Shown here piece by piece: positions 17,239 through 26,021 of a stretch of 64,000 nt of DNA. The DNA lies in NCBI RefSeq assembly GCF_001467625.1, contig NZ_LNYB01000028.1, positions 1-64,000 on the forward strand. Reading direction: 5' to 3'. Each line of letters starts with the position of its first letter. Positions within the stretch are counted from its first letter, which is position 1. The stretch is from Legionella feeleii (GTDB lineage: Bacteria; Pseudomonadota; Gammaproteobacteria; Legionellales; Legionellaceae). Both the position numbers and the translations under genes were made by a program. The notes beneath the pieces are model-generated. The model did not search any database. It worked only from the letters and a program-made list of their open reading frames with translations, and had not been told where the DNA came from.

Positions 17239-19608
17239 TTAGCCGCGTCCTTGCCCTTTGGCATTGCTGGTAAAGGAAGGGTCTCTTTGGGTTAGTCCAT
17301 TTGCTGTATCGGTTTCCCTACCAACGCTTAGAAGCGGTGCAAACATATTATAGATAGTGTTTACGTTGCTAGTCCCTGACAATGTTTCTTCTTGTACTCC
17401 TTGATCGTTTACTTCCCTCTCATCTGTGTCAGGTTCAGAAGTAAAGTTGAAGTCACTCGGAACTAAAGAAGCTAGTTGGCGCAAAGATTTCAAAGATTCC
17501 GTAATTTTATTAAATTGGCTAGAAAGCGCAGTCAAATTTTGAAGATCAACATCCAATTTTTTTATTTCCTCTATGTCTTTTACGGCATATTTATTTTCCA
17601 TTTCTGCTATTTCGTCCAGTAATAGTTTCTGTTCATTTAACATTCGCTTATAGCTGGAGGGAGCCTTGCCTGACTTGAGAGGAAAACCGCGAATCTTTTT
17701 TTGTAATTCAGCTAATTCCGATTGTTTTGCAATCAGTGCTAAAGAATGCTGAAGAAATTCCATTGTCAGTTGTTTCAATTCGTCAAAGTCGTCAAACTTA
17801 ACTCCGAAATACTCCAGGGCTTTATCGACATTGCTTAAGTTTTGTGAACTTGCTTTGGCGAATGCCATGCGTTGTCTATAGTCCAACTTCTTGTGGAAGT
17901 CATTGGCTGCTTTTTGTACTTTTTTCTGTAAAGCGATTACTTCTTTATCTTGACGAATTCTTTCCATAACCTCTGTGTCATGTTTATCCGTAAAAGCATC
18001 CAATTGACTTTTTAACTTTCTCTCGCTGGAGTTAGTAGGAGGTTCTATCCGTTGGAGTCTTTCGATGTTGGTTTGGTAGTATTCGATTGCTTTTACAATA
18101 GAGGTGTCTGTGCTGGAAGAGGGTTGCTCTGCTAAATAGAGTTCAAGGGTTGATATTAATTGCTTATAGAAAGCAATGGAGTCTATCGTTTTGTCGCGAT
18201 TGGCAGTGAGTGCTTTTTTAAGTGGGTGATTATGTGTTGATAAGAGAGTATGGGCAATTGGTAAACCACTCTCATCGCTTCCAAAAAGAGAAGCACCATG
18301 CCTTATCAATACAGATAAACAATCAGCCATTCGGTTTTCTCTGATATCAGAGCCTAGACAGCAATGTACGGCAGAAGGATAAACGCTCCCTTGGAGAGTA
18401 ACTTCCTGGTTATTAATATTAATGTCGCCATGTTTCAAAATAAAATCTAATAACTGATGATTTCCGGTCTCTAAAGCCATATCCAGGTAATTATCTAAAA
18501 GATAATAAAAAGATGGCATTTGCTCTGCTACTTTAAATTCACCTTTTATCACGAGTCGCGTAAATAATTTTTCCCCTTCGTTCTGTACTTGTTGCTGTAA
18601 ATTTTTTAATTTGGTTAATGAATCCAGAGAGACGAGGGTTTTGCTGTCCTCTAATGTTAAAGAGAGTTCATTGATTCTTGCCAATAAATCAGCAAGTTTG
18701 GTGGCGTAGATCTCATCACTCTCTTTAGCCAACTTGTTAAATTCTGCAGCTATCCGCTGAACTTTTTTATCAAATGGGGAGGGGGTAACGCTTATTTGTT
18801 CCTTTTTGGAGGGTCTTTTTTTCCTCGGAGCTAATGGTTTCACCTCGCCAGAATGGCTCACTGTTTCTTTGCTGGTTTTTTCACCCTCTACAAGAGGTGA
18901 AGAGGGCTTTTCTGTGGCGGTCTCTAAGGGTTTATATCGTTCTGTAACCACCGTAATCATGCGCTGTGTAAATCGATAGATACTTTGATAATGATCATGC
19001 CTGACTAAAAGTGCCAGGCGTTTTGCTATTTCAGCACATTCCCTTAGTGTAGCAAGATAATTTTCATGATTATGAGCTATCGATGTGGATAATAGAGATG
19101 CCTCTCTATCCCATTCACTATATTGTGTTTCTAACGCTTTAACCGTATCAGTCAGTTGCTTCCTAATATTTTTAATCAGTGGTTTAGCATAAACACGGGC
19201 CAAATTAACAAAGTCTTCATTTAACTGCTCGCTTTCTAAGGGAATGAAACTGTTGTCAGTTTCATTCTGGATAGAAAACACAGGTTTTACTGTCATTTCA
19301 TTTTGATCATTATAATAGACATGTAATTGATATCTTGTTCCATCTGGCCCTTTGAAATAGGCAGTGTAGTGATATTGACTGAGGAAAGGGTTTGCCTGGT
19401 TTTCGGTTTGGTAAACACTAACATGGTGATCGAGTAAAATATACTCGTCATCTTGAAGTACAACCGGGTGAGTATGTTCTAACTCAAAGCGGTAGTACAG
19501 GCGCCCCTCCTTAGTGGAGTCCAACTTGACAGACTGGCAATTAGGGAGAGAGGCTTCTGAGGTAGCAAGATAAAGATCAACGAAGTTAAAAAGAACATTT
19601 TTTGCCAT
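17239..19608 (-). CDS. Large ankyrin/coiled-coil protein, candidate Dot/Icm effector
   Basis: A 789-residue protein without signal peptide or membrane segments. Residues 1-130 form a beta-rich domain of unknown type. Residues 160-230 are helical. Residues 240-270 are a basic, Ser/Pro-rich linker (APRKKRPSKKEQ). About 365-470 looks like degenerate ankyrin repeats (ETGNHQLLDFILKHGDI, LSVLIRHGASLFGSDESG). Residues 500-740 are heptad-rich coiled coil. The tail (740-789) is polar. This architecture is frequent among Legionella type IV substrates, but export was not shown. A hairpin follows the stop. No operon partner. Confidence 0.65.
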   Translation of the reverse strand: MAKNVLFNFVDLYLATSEASLPNCQSVKLDSTKEGRLYYRFELEHTHPVVLQDDEYILLDHHVSVYQTENQANPFLSQYHYTAYFKGPDGTRYQLHVYYNDQNEMTVKPVFSIQNETDNSFIPLESEQLNEDFVNLARVYAKPLIKNIRKQLTDTVKALETQYSEWDREASLLSTSIAHNHENYLATLRECAEIAKRLALLVRHDHYQSIYRFTQRMITVVTERYKPLETATEKPSSPLVEGEKTSKETVSHSGEVKPLAPRKKRPSKKEQISVTPSPFDKKVQRIAAEFNKLAKESDEIYATKLADLLARINELSLTLEDSKTLVSLDSLTKLKNLQQQVQNEGEKLFTRLVIKGEFKVAEQMPSFYYLLDNYLDMALETGNHQLLDFILKHGDININNQEVTLQGSVYPSAVHCCLGSDIRENRMADCLSVLIRHGASLFGSDESGLPIAHTLLSTHNHPLKKALTANRDKTIDSIAFYKQLISTLELYLAEQPSSSTDTSIVKAIEYYQTNIERLQRIEPPTNSSERKLKSQLDAFTDKHDTEVMERIRQDKEVIALQKKVQKAANDFHKKLDYRQRMAFAKASSQNLSNVDKALEYFGVKFDDFDELKQLTMEFLQHSLALIAKQSELAELQKKIRGFPLKSGKAPSSYKRMLNEQKLLLDEIAEMENKYAVKDIEEIKKLDVDLQNLTALSSQFNKITESLKSLRQLASLVPSDFNFTSEPDTDEREVNDQGVQEETLSGTSNVNTIYNMFAPLLSVGRETDTANGLTQRDPSFTSNAKGQGRG

Positions 19609-19712
19609 AATCAGTCTTTTCCATGATAAAAAAAGAACAAATTATATGTTTTAAGTTAAAAGTGATCAATTAAAGATGATTTTTAATAAATTATTGTTGC
19701 TGTGAATGAAAT

Positions 19713-20207
19713 TTAGGCCTCTTGATGTCTGCTTGTCGCTGTAGTGATTTGTACATCTCCATTGGCTGTGTAAAGGTTGGTTGCATTGACCTGACTTTTT
19801 CCTGTTAAGGCACCAATGATTTCTTGCCTCGTGTTGAGATTACTTGTAATCACTTGCCCATTAACGGCATTCAATTCGCGGCAGGAAAGCAATTTTTCAG
19901 CAAGTTGATTATTTAATTGTTGAATTTGATTGGCTTCTTCGACTGTGCATGATCGCAAAAGTGCTTGTAAAGCTAATTTAGGTTGATTGTCATGCAGATT
20001 CATTGCGAGCAATTCAATACGTTGCTTGGCGCTTTGTTCAAGCTGCTCGGAAAGCGCTTGTTTTTGTTCCGATAATGACTCTAAGGCATCGAATTGACGC
20101 TGGATGAGGACGTTTTTTTCTTCAGATAACAGAGCAATCAGTGAATCAAGCCATGTCAGTTCTTGCTGGAGTAAATCAACTAATTGGGCGGCTTTGGATT
20201 GAGTCAT
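19713..20207 (-). CDS. flgN: Flagellar export chaperone FlgN
   Basis: FlgN holds the hook-junction proteins FlgK and FlgL before export. The protein is helical, with LVDLLQQELTWLDSLIALLSEEKNVLIQRQ and a later LLSCRELNAVNGQVI C-terminal segment characteristic of the family. The start is set at ATG 20207 (164 aa), which has an AAGGACG ribosome site 8 bases upstream; an earlier ATG at 20237 has none. It lies 79 bases after flgM on the same strand and is probably cotranscribed from the sigma-28 promoter. Confidence 0.85.
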   Translation of the reverse strand: MTQSKAAQLVDLLQQELTWLDSLIALLSEEKNVLIQRQFDALESLSEQKQALSEQLEQSAKQRIELLAMNLHDNQPKLALQALLRSCTVEEANQIQQLNNQLAEKLLSCRELNAVNGQVITSNLNTRQEIIGALTGKSQVNATNLYTANGDVQITTATSRHQEA

Positions 20208-20286
20208 TTTTACGTCCTTATAATTCATATTAGGCAAGATTTACATAGAAGGTTGTTGCCCACTATTCAATCAGGCGCAGTGTTGA

Positions 20287-20577
20287 TCAATTTACTTCAA
20301 GATCAGCCATCATTTTTTGAGCAATATTGTCGCTGCGGATGTGGTATTGTCCTGCTGCAAGTTCTTCTTTAAAAAAGGCTACTCGCTCTTGATCGATCTC
20401 TTGGGCATCGCGAATAAATTCTTTGAGCGCATCTATTTGTTTTAAGGTATCACTTCGACTAACAAGATTAGTTTCTTCGGCATGACTTTCTTTAGCAGCA
20501 GGCTGTGTACGCTGCTGCGGACGAGAGTCTGCCTCTAATCGTTTGAAATTGCCTGACTCATTAATTGGGTTGACCAT
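20287..20577 (-). CDS. flgM: Anti-sigma-28 factor FlgM
   Basis: FlgM binds and holds FliA (sigma-28) until the hook is complete and is then exported. The C-terminal half (about 45-96) has the sigma-binding helices: LKQIDALKEFIRDAQEID and FFKEELAAGQYHIRSDNIAQKMMAD. The start is placed at the ATG at 20577 (96 aa), not 20601, because the sigma-28 promoter at 20607-20633 would start transcription about at 20600, leaving no leader for the first ATG; a GAGAG site lies just before 20577. The N-terminal region is disordered and polar, as usual. Confidence 0.85.
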   Translation of the reverse strand: MVNPINESGNFKRLEADSRPQQRTQPAAKESHAEETNLVSRSDTLKQIDALKEFIRDAQEIDQERVAFFKEELAAGQYHIRSDNIAQKMMADLEVN

Positions 20578-20606
20578 AACATTACTCTCAATTGCACTCA
20601 TGATTG

Positions 20607-20633
20607 TTATCGGCTCCTGTAGTGAAATCTTTA
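20607..20633 (-). promoter_or_regulatory. Sigma-28 (FliA) promoter of flgM-flgN
   Basis: On the minus strand TAAAGATT, an 11-base spacer and GCCGATAA match the FliA consensus (TAAAGTTT-N11-GCCGATAA) at all but one position. It lies immediately before flgM, as in other motile gammaproteobacteria, and gives feedback control: FliA drives its own anti-sigma factor. Confidence 0.85.
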
Positions 20634-20703
20634 GTAATTTTCGTTTAATTTTTAACCTATATCATATTTTTAAACAGAAGTCACTATGATTTTAATAACA
20701 TTT

Positions 20704-21408
20704 TTAAATGGCAACCCTAACCTGTTTTTTAGCCTGGATCTGCGCCTCAATAATTCGTTTGGAAGACAGATTTTTCACTTTAATAATGTCCCCTAAACTA
20801 CCATCATTCAGGGCTATTCCTTCCATACTTACACTAAGCATTTCACCCACTGCCTGGATACTCACTTGCTCGCCTTTATGAATGATTACCGCTGTTTGTA
20901 AAATTGCAGGATTAAAAGCACTGCCCTGAATTAGATTTTGTTTACAAACAAGACCAATAATATCTTCCATTTTAGTAAAATAGCCTTGTTTTAGCTGACT
21001 GACATCCACAGTAGCGATTTCAATGTCATCTTTACCAATTTGGGCTCCTTTAAGTAAAGGACGTTTAGCGACGAGGATGGTTTTTTGTACACTTATTTTT
21101 ATTGGTACATAGAGTGTCCAGTGTTTGTCAGGTTCTTGACACCTAATTCCCATGGTGGTGGCATTTAATATTGACGTTTGATAGGGGTTAAAGACTTCAA
21201 GTTTATCGGTATCACAAGCACGCAATTTTAATCTTGCGTCGATTTTACCAGTTGAGATATGGACATCTTTATGATCGGAAGCGCTTAAGGCATTAAGTAT
21301 ATGCTGGGTGATGCGTTCTTCAATGATGGTTAATGATTGGATGGCTTCTGCTTGTAATAAAGGGCTTGCAAAAATTAGTAAAAAAACTAGGATACTGCGT
21401 TTTAGCAT
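20704..21408 (-). CDS. flgA: Flagellar P-ring assembly chaperone FlgA
   Basis: FlgA (234 aa) is a periplasmic chaperone for FlgI polymerisation. It starts with a Sec signal peptide (MLKRSILVFLLIFASPLLQAEA). The SAF-domain-like C-terminal part includes PLLKGAQIGKDDIEIATVD, DIIGLVCKQNLIQGSAF, GEQVSIQAVGEMLSVSMEGIALNDG and IIKVKNLSSKRIIEAQIQAKKQV, typical of FlgA. It lies upstream of flgM on the same strand but has its own sigma-54 promoter. Two of the four cysteines fall in the N-terminal half. Confidence 0.92.
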   Translation of the reverse strand: MLKRSILVFLLIFASPLLQAEAIQSLTIIEERITQHILNALSASDHKDVHISTGKIDARLKLRACDTDKLEVFNPYQTSILNATTMGIRCQEPDKHWTLYVPIKISVQKTILVAKRPLLKGAQIGKDDIEIATVDVSQLKQGYFTKMEDIIGLVCKQNLIQGSAFNPAILQTAVIIHKGEQVSIQAVGEMLSVSMEGIALNDGSLGDIIKVKNLSSKRIIEAQIQAKKQVRVAI

Positions 21409-21440
21409 GAATTGTTCTCATTTAGACGAATTCTGCTTTT

Positions 21441-21458
21441 AAGCAAATTACGGGCCAA
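21441..21458 (-). promoter_or_regulatory. Sigma-54 (RpoN) promoter of flgA
   Basis: The minus strand reads TTGGCCCGTAATTTGCTT. The GG (-24) and GC (-12) pairs are 10 bases apart, as required for RpoN. It lies 33-50 bases from the flgA start codon. In Legionella, RpoN and FleQ control early flagellar genes, so this placement fits class II flagellar control. Confidence 0.75.
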
Positions 21459-21470
21459 CTTTCAGGGGGA

Positions 21471-21884
21471 ATGGTGAGTTTGCATTATAAACTGATAATG
21501 ATTGTATTGTGTGGATGGTTTACAACGACGTTTTCCTGTGCGGAAAGCCATCATCCGCAAGCCTTTCTAAACTCCATCAAAGGCAGTAAGAATGAAGGTG
21601 AGCAAATCGTGGAGCATTTTTGTAGCAATTGTCATGCAGTAAAGCCTTTGATCCCTCTTGGTGCTCCTGGAATGAAACAGAAAGCGGATTGGGAGGCTCG
21701 TATTAAAGGTGGGCTAAAGCAACTAGTAGAACATACCGAAAACGGATTTAATGCCATGCCTCCTCGGGGCGGCTGTTTTGAATGTACTGATAAACAACTT
21801 ACTTTAGCTATCTTGGCAATGCTTCCAGATGAGTTTGCAAAAGAGCTTTTAATTGATCGGAAAGTTTATAAAAAAAACAAATAG
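21471..21884 (+). CDS. Class I c-type cytochrome, cytochrome c5 family
   Basis: A 137-residue exported electron carrier. After a signal peptide (residues 5-24) comes a single heme site CSNCH (C51, C54, H55). A distal Met is likely at M96 in NGFNAMPPRGG, followed by the extra CFEC pair (C102, C105) that forms the disulfide of cytochrome c5. The ribosome site AGGGGGA touches the first ATG at 21471; an in-frame TTG at 21480 has better spacing and may be the true start. Divergent from flgA. Confidence 0.87.
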   Translation: MVSLHYKLIMIVLCGWFTTTFSCAESHHPQAFLNSIKGSKNEGEQIVEHFCSNCHAVKPLIPLGAPGMKQKADWEARIKGGLKQLVEHTENGFNAMPPRGGCFECTDKQLTLAILAMLPDEFAKELLIDRKVYKKNK

Positions 21885-21961
21885 TTAAATTTTTTTATAA
21901 AAAAGACTAAATTTATTCAAAATTCTCCCGATAACATAAAAAAAAGAGGGAGGGTTCACCA

Positions 21962-22519
21962 ATGAAAAAACAACTAATCATTGGACCGTTGTGTGTGTTG
22001 ACGGCCGCCTGTTCCACGATGGGGGGGCGTGATTCAATTGTGGATGATGCGGGTTATACGCATTACACCATAAGTTACCTGTCTGATTCAAAAGGATCAA
22101 ACTATTTCCCGGAAAAACGACCAGCGACGGGTAGAAAAGTCTTTATTTTTGACCCGAAAGCCACCGCTTGGGCTGCCTATGACGCGCAAGGAAATCGCGT
22201 TAAAACAGGAAGTGCCTCTGGTGGTAAAGACTATTGTGAAGACGTTGGTCGAGGATGCCGTACAGTCACAGGTACTTTCAGGGTATATTCCAAGAAAGGA
22301 GAGGAGTGTACTTCGAGCATTTACCCAATTGAAACGGGCGGTGGTGCGAGAATGCCTTATTGTATGCATTTCAATGGCGGTTATTCTATTCATGCTGCTT
22401 ATGAAGTGCCTAACTATAATGCCAGCCATGGTTGTATAAGGGTTTTACCAGGCGCTGCAAAATGGTTGAATCAGGAGTTTATGGATGTTGGTTCAACAGT
22501 GATTGTGAAGCCCTATTGA
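21962..22519 (+). CDS. L,D-transpeptidase (YkuD) lipoprotein, EnhA-like
   Basis: This 185-residue protein has a lipobox ending at Cys17 (CVLTAAC), so it is probably anchored in the envelope. The YkuD domain has the catalytic motif ASHGCIRV with H156 and C158, plus an upstream His at 144 (GGYSIHAAY). Such enzymes form 3-3 peptidoglycan crosslinks or attach lipoproteins. In Legionella the EnhA-type proteins have this form, but orthology is inferred only from motif and size. A strong GAGGGAGGG site precedes the ATG. A bidirectional terminator follows. Confidence 0.87.
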   Translation: MKKQLIIGPLCVLTAACSTMGGRDSIVDDAGYTHYTISYLSDSKGSNYFPEKRPATGRKVFIFDPKATAWAAYDAQGNRVKTGSASGGKDYCEDVGRGCRTVTGTFRVYSKKGEECTSSIYPIETGGGARMPYCMHFNGGYSIHAAYEVPNYNASHGCIRVLPGAAKWLNQEFMDVGSTVIVKPY

Positions 22520-22528
22520 TAAAAGAGG

Positions 22529-22556
22529 GACAACCCGCTCTTAAAAGCGGGTTGTC
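22529..22556. terminator. Bidirectional terminator between the L,D-transpeptidase gene and gatB
   Basis: GACAACCCGCT and AGCGGGTTGTC form an 11-pair stem with a 6-base CTTAAA loop, followed by GTTT on the plus strand. It lies between two convergent stop codons, 2 bases from the gatB stop. Confidence 0.8.
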
Positions 22557-22558
22557 GT

Positions 22559-23998
22559 TTAGTTATCTTGCGACAGGTATGTTTTTAGCAAATGATTGAT
22601 TTGCTCAGGACTAGCCTGGCCTTTGGTTTGTTTCATCACTTGACCAACAAAAAACGCCAGTAATTTTTCTTTGCCAGCACGGTAATCTGCTGCTTGTTGA
22701 GGATATTCCTGGACGATTGTCTGAACAAGTGCTTCAAGCTGGTTGTTACCAACTTGCTCGTAACCTTCTTTCTTGATGATGTCTTCAACACTGTCTTCCC
22801 CCGTCCATAATTTGGCAAAAATTTCCTTGGCTATTTTGCCTGATATTTTTTGCCCATGAAGATGATTGAGCAAAGAGGACAGGGCTTCTGCAGAAACTGG
22901 TGGATTATCGAAATCAAGATTTGCTTCATTAAGAGCAGCTGCATAATTACCTTTAAGCCAATTAATAATGGTTTTTTCATCTGCATGACAGAGTTGTTTT
23001 ACTGTGTGGAAAAAATGGTAGGTGGCTGGCGTGGAGAGTAAAAAATAAATATCATCAGGATGCAGTGATTTATTTTGTCTTAGCGTTTGTTTAATTTGTT
23101 CAGGCAAAGGGGGCATGCTTTGCTTCATTTCCGCCAGATTTTTAGCTGTTATGTGAATTGGTAATAAATCTGGATCAGGGAAATAACGGTAATCATTTTC
23201 ATTTTCTTTTGATCTTAAAACTTGTGTAGTCTCTGTAGTTGGACAATAGAGTCGTGTTTCTTGTTGAACTGCTTGCCCACTCTCGAGTAAATCCTGATGT
23301 CTGGCTTGCTCGTAGGCGATTGCTTTCTCGATGAAGCGGAAAGAATTAAGATTTTTTAGTTCTGTGCGGATACCAAGCTTGTTTGAACCAGCAGGCTTGA
23401 GAGAAATATTCACATCGCAGCGAAAAGAGCCTTCCTGCATATTGCCGTCACAAATTCCCAGAAAGCGAACTAATTGATGCAGGGTCTTAAGGTAATTCAC
23501 TGCTTCTTCCGCAGAGAAAAGACAGGGAGTAGTTACAATCTCCAGCAGCGGGATCCCAGCGCGATTCAGATCTATCCCGGTATACTGCAGGTGAGCGTCG
23601 TGCAGTGATTTACCTGCATCTTCCTCCAGATGAGCTCTGACGATAGTCACTTTTTTCGTACTCCCGTCATTCATTTCGACCAGGAGAGAACCATTACTAA
23701 CAATAGGTCGTTGGAATTGGCTTATTTGATAACCTTTGGGTAAATCCGGGTAAAAGTAATTTTTTCGCTCAAAATAGGAGTGATCATTGATTTCAGCATT
23801 AATAGCCAAGCCGAACTGAATGGCCATTTCCACTGCTTTCTGGTTCAGCACAGGTAAAATGCCAGGTAAACCAGCATCTATAAAACAGGTTTGTGAATTA
23901 GGTTGCGCGCCAAAACGGGTTGCTGCACCTGAAAAAAGTTTTGACTGCGTTTTTAATTGCGCATGAACCTCAAGGCCAATAACAGTATCCCATGTCAT
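22559..23998 (-). CDS. gatB: Aspartyl/glutamyl-tRNA(Asn/Gln) amidotransferase subunit B
   Basis: GatB (479 aa from ATG 23998) is the kinase-like, tRNA-binding subunit that activates the Glu or Asp carried by mischarged tRNA. It starts MTWDTVIGLEVHAQLKTQSKLFSG, with the Zn/ATP-binding and phosphorylation motifs ERKNYFYPDLPKGYQISQ, EMNDG, LEEDAGKSLH, IDLNRAGIPLLEIV and NVSLKP-like NISLKPAG. The C-terminal YqeY-type helical domain is present (about 400-479). A GTG at 24007 is an alternative start. It overlaps the end of gatA slightly in leader only. Confidence 0.96.
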   Translation of the reverse strand: MTWDTVIGLEVHAQLKTQSKLFSGAATRFGAQPNSQTCFIDAGLPGILPVLNQKAVEMAIQFGLAINAEINDHSYFERKNYFYPDLPKGYQISQFQRPIVSNGSLLVEMNDGSTKKVTIVRAHLEEDAGKSLHDAHLQYTGIDLNRAGIPLLEIVTTPCLFSAEEAVNYLKTLHQLVRFLGICDGNMQEGSFRCDVNISLKPAGSNKLGIRTELKNLNSFRFIEKAIAYEQARHQDLLESGQAVQQETRLYCPTTETTQVLRSKENENDYRYFPDPDLLPIHITAKNLAEMKQSMPPLPEQIKQTLRQNKSLHPDDIYFLLSTPATYHFFHTVKQLCHADEKTIINWLKGNYAAALNEANLDFDNPPVSAEALSSLLNHLHGQKISGKIAKEIFAKLWTGEDSVEDIIKKEGYEQVGNNQLEALVQTIVQEYPQQAADYRAGKEKLLAFFVGQVMKQTKGQASPEQINHLLKTYLSQDN

Positions 23999-24003
23999 AA
24001 ATA

Positions 24004-25452
24004 TCACCCTTTATAGGTTGGTCTGGCTTGGTGCCAGTTGGTGTCTTGTTGATAAAAATAAGCAAGATTAAGTAATTGTGCCTCGCTAAAATGGTTGCCG
24101 ATTAATTGCATACCAATAGGTAAACCTTGACTGAACCCTGCAGGAATAGAAAGGGCAGGGAGACCAGCCAAATTCACTGCGACCGTAAATACATCGGCCA
24201 GATAGTTTTGTATAGGATCTGTTTGTTCACCCAGCTTAAATGCGCAAGTGGGTGTAGTAGGACCAAGTATGACATCAACCTGGCGTAAAACGTCTTGTAA
24301 TTCATTTTGAATTAGACGCCTGATTTTTAGAGCCTGCAGGTAATAATCGTCAAAATAGCCTGAGGATAAGACATGGGTACCAGTAAGGATACGACGTTTA
24401 ACTTCCATACCAAATCCTTCGCTTCGAGAGTTCGTAATTAACTCTTTTAAGGTATTCCCTTTACTGCTACGGTAGCCAAAGCGTATGCCATCATAGCGTG
24501 ACAGATTAGAGGATGCTTCTGCGCAGGCAATGACATAATAGCAAGGCACCCATAAAGGTTGTAGGGTTAAATCAATTTGCACAATTTCTGCGCCTGCATA
24601 TTGCAAGAGTTTTATTGCATCATGTATGGCTTGTTGAATATCAGATGCAACTTCTTTCTGGAAAAAACAGGAGGGTAAACCTATACGTAAGCCTTTGATG
24701 GGTTGGTTTAAGGCTGCGGAAAAATCAGGAATGTTGCAGGAGACCGACGTGGAATCGTTAGCATCGAAACCTGCCATGGCTTGTAAAACCAAGGCTAATT
24801 CTTCCGCACTGCTAGCCATTGGCCCGGCCTGATCCAGGCTTGAGGCATAAGCTACCATACCGAATCGGGAGACTAGGCCGTAGGTCGGTTTAATACCTGA
24901 AATACCACAAAAAGCAGCAGGTTGCCTGATAGAGCCACCCGTATCAGAGCCGGTTGCAAAGGGGATAAGTCGTGCCGCAACCGCCGCTGCGGAACCACCC
25001 GAAGAGCCGCCAGGTACTCGTTCAAGATCCCAGGGATTTCTTACTGCACCAAAATAACTGTTTTCATTGGTAGACCCCATGGCAAACTCATCCATATTGG
25101 TTTTACCTAAAACAACAACACCTTCGGCTTCCAGTTTTGAAACAATGGTGGCCTGATAGGGGGCATGAAAATTGGCCAGCATCTTTGAACCGCAGGTGGT
25201 GGGCAATGATTGCGTACAGAAGATATCTTTATGCGCCATTGGAATGCCAGTCAGTAACTTGGCTTTCCCGGCTTGTAATTGTTTATCCGCTTTAGCTGCA
25301 CTGACCAGAGCAGATTCTTCATTAATACTAATAAAGCTATTGAGTTCTTTGTGTTGTCGAATCCGATTCAAATAATGTTGGGTTAACTCAGTGCTGGAGA
25401 ATTCACGTCGTTGTAAACCAAGAATTAATTCACGTAAAGAATGCTTGTGCAT
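24004..25452 (-). CDS. gatA: Aspartyl/glutamyl-tRNA(Asn/Gln) amidotransferase subunit A
   Basis: GatA (482 aa) is the amidase that releases ammonia from glutamine for the GatCAB transamidation. The Ser-cis-Ser-Lys catalytic triad can be read: Lys in [11 protein letters not shown] (near residue 75), the Gly/Ser-rich [15 protein letters not shown] and [17 protein letters not shown]. Other landmarks are [17 protein letters not shown] and the C-terminal [10 protein letters not shown]. Full family length. 4 bases separate it from gatC upstream. Confidence 0.97.
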   Translation of the reverse strand: MHKHSLRELILGLQRREFSSTELTQHYLNRIRQHKELNSFISINEESALVSAAKADKQLQAGKAKLLTGIPMAHKDIFCTQSLPTTCGSKMLANFHAPYQATIVSKLEAEGVVVLGKTNMDEFAMGSTNENSYFGAVRNPWDLERVPGGSSGGSAAAVAARLIPFATGSDTGGSIRQPAAFCGISGIKPTYGLVSRFGMVAYASSLDQAGPMASSAEELALVLQAMAGFDANDSTSVSCNIPDFSAALNQPIKGLRIGLPSCFFQKEVASDIQQAIHDAIKLLQYAGAEIVQIDLTLQPLWVPCYYVIACAEASSNLSRYDGIRFGYRSSKGNTLKELITNSRSEGFGMEVKRRILTGTHVLSSGYFDDYYLQALKIRRLIQNELQDVLRQVDVILGPTTPTCAFKLGEQTDPIQNYLADVFTVAVNLAGLPALSIPAGFSQGLPIGMQLIGNHFSEAQLLNLAYFYQQDTNWHQARPTYKG

Positions 25453-25456
25453 AAAC

Positions 25457-25753
25457 TTATTGTCCTGAGTCGATTACTTTGGGAACGAGATACAAATCAT
25501 CCTCAAACAGTGGTGCAATTTCTGCTAATTGCTTACGGCAATCTTCCTCACTGATTGCATCCTCTCTCAGCCACTGGTGTAAATCAAAAGGATGAAAAAG
25601 GGGGGCTATGCCTGTTGTTTCGACTTGGCGTAACTGTTCGACAAAATCCATAATCGCACCAACTTCTTCAGCGAGTTGTGCGTGATTATCAGCCTCTGGA
25701 TCGAGGTAAGCAAGGTGTGCAACATTTTCTAAATCAGTTTCTTTAAACATCAT
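25457..25753 (-). CDS. gatC: Aspartyl/glutamyl-tRNA(Asn/Gln) amidotransferase subunit C
   Basis: GatC stabilises the GatA-GatB complex. The protein is about 98 aa with the family pattern: [31 protein letters not shown], then [15 protein letters not shown] and [15 protein letters not shown]. The start is placed at an ATG at 25753, preceded by GGGAA; a GTG at 25762 and ATG at 25750 are alternatives. First gene of gatCAB. Confidence 0.94.
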   Translation of the reverse strand: MMFKETDLENVAHLAYLDPEADNHAQLAEEVGAIMDFVEQLRQVETTGIAPLFHPFDLHQWLREDAISEEDCRKQLAEIAPLFEDDLYLVPKVIDSGQ

Positions 25754-25943
25754 TTTTCCCACAAGAGTGAAAAAAAATTATACCCTGCTGCTCGCAAGAT
25801 ACAATCCCCTTCCTACTGAGTTTTCCTATAAAAAAAACCTGGTACCCGCTTTCAGTGATAACAGCCAGTTTACTTGGTTAGATGTGTCCACTTTTATCCT
25901 TAACTATATGATGCCTTTTCTTTTGCAGCAGTGAAGTTGCCTG

Positions 25944-26021
25944 ATGATTTGGATTCCTCGTTATTTCTTGCAGAGGCTGGGTTTTAAAGTAGAATGGATG
26001 GAACCTATTATTGTTTTTTAA
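25944..26021 (+). other. Possible 25-codon leader ORF before trpE(G)
   Basis: The frame MIWIPRYFLQRLGFKVEWMEP... has two Trp codons (residues 3 and 18) and ends with TAA exactly one base before the TTG start of trpE(G). It is in frame with it. Trp leader peptides usually have adjacent Trp codons, so its role is doubtful. No clear ribosome site and no attenuator hairpin were found. Confidence 0.2.
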
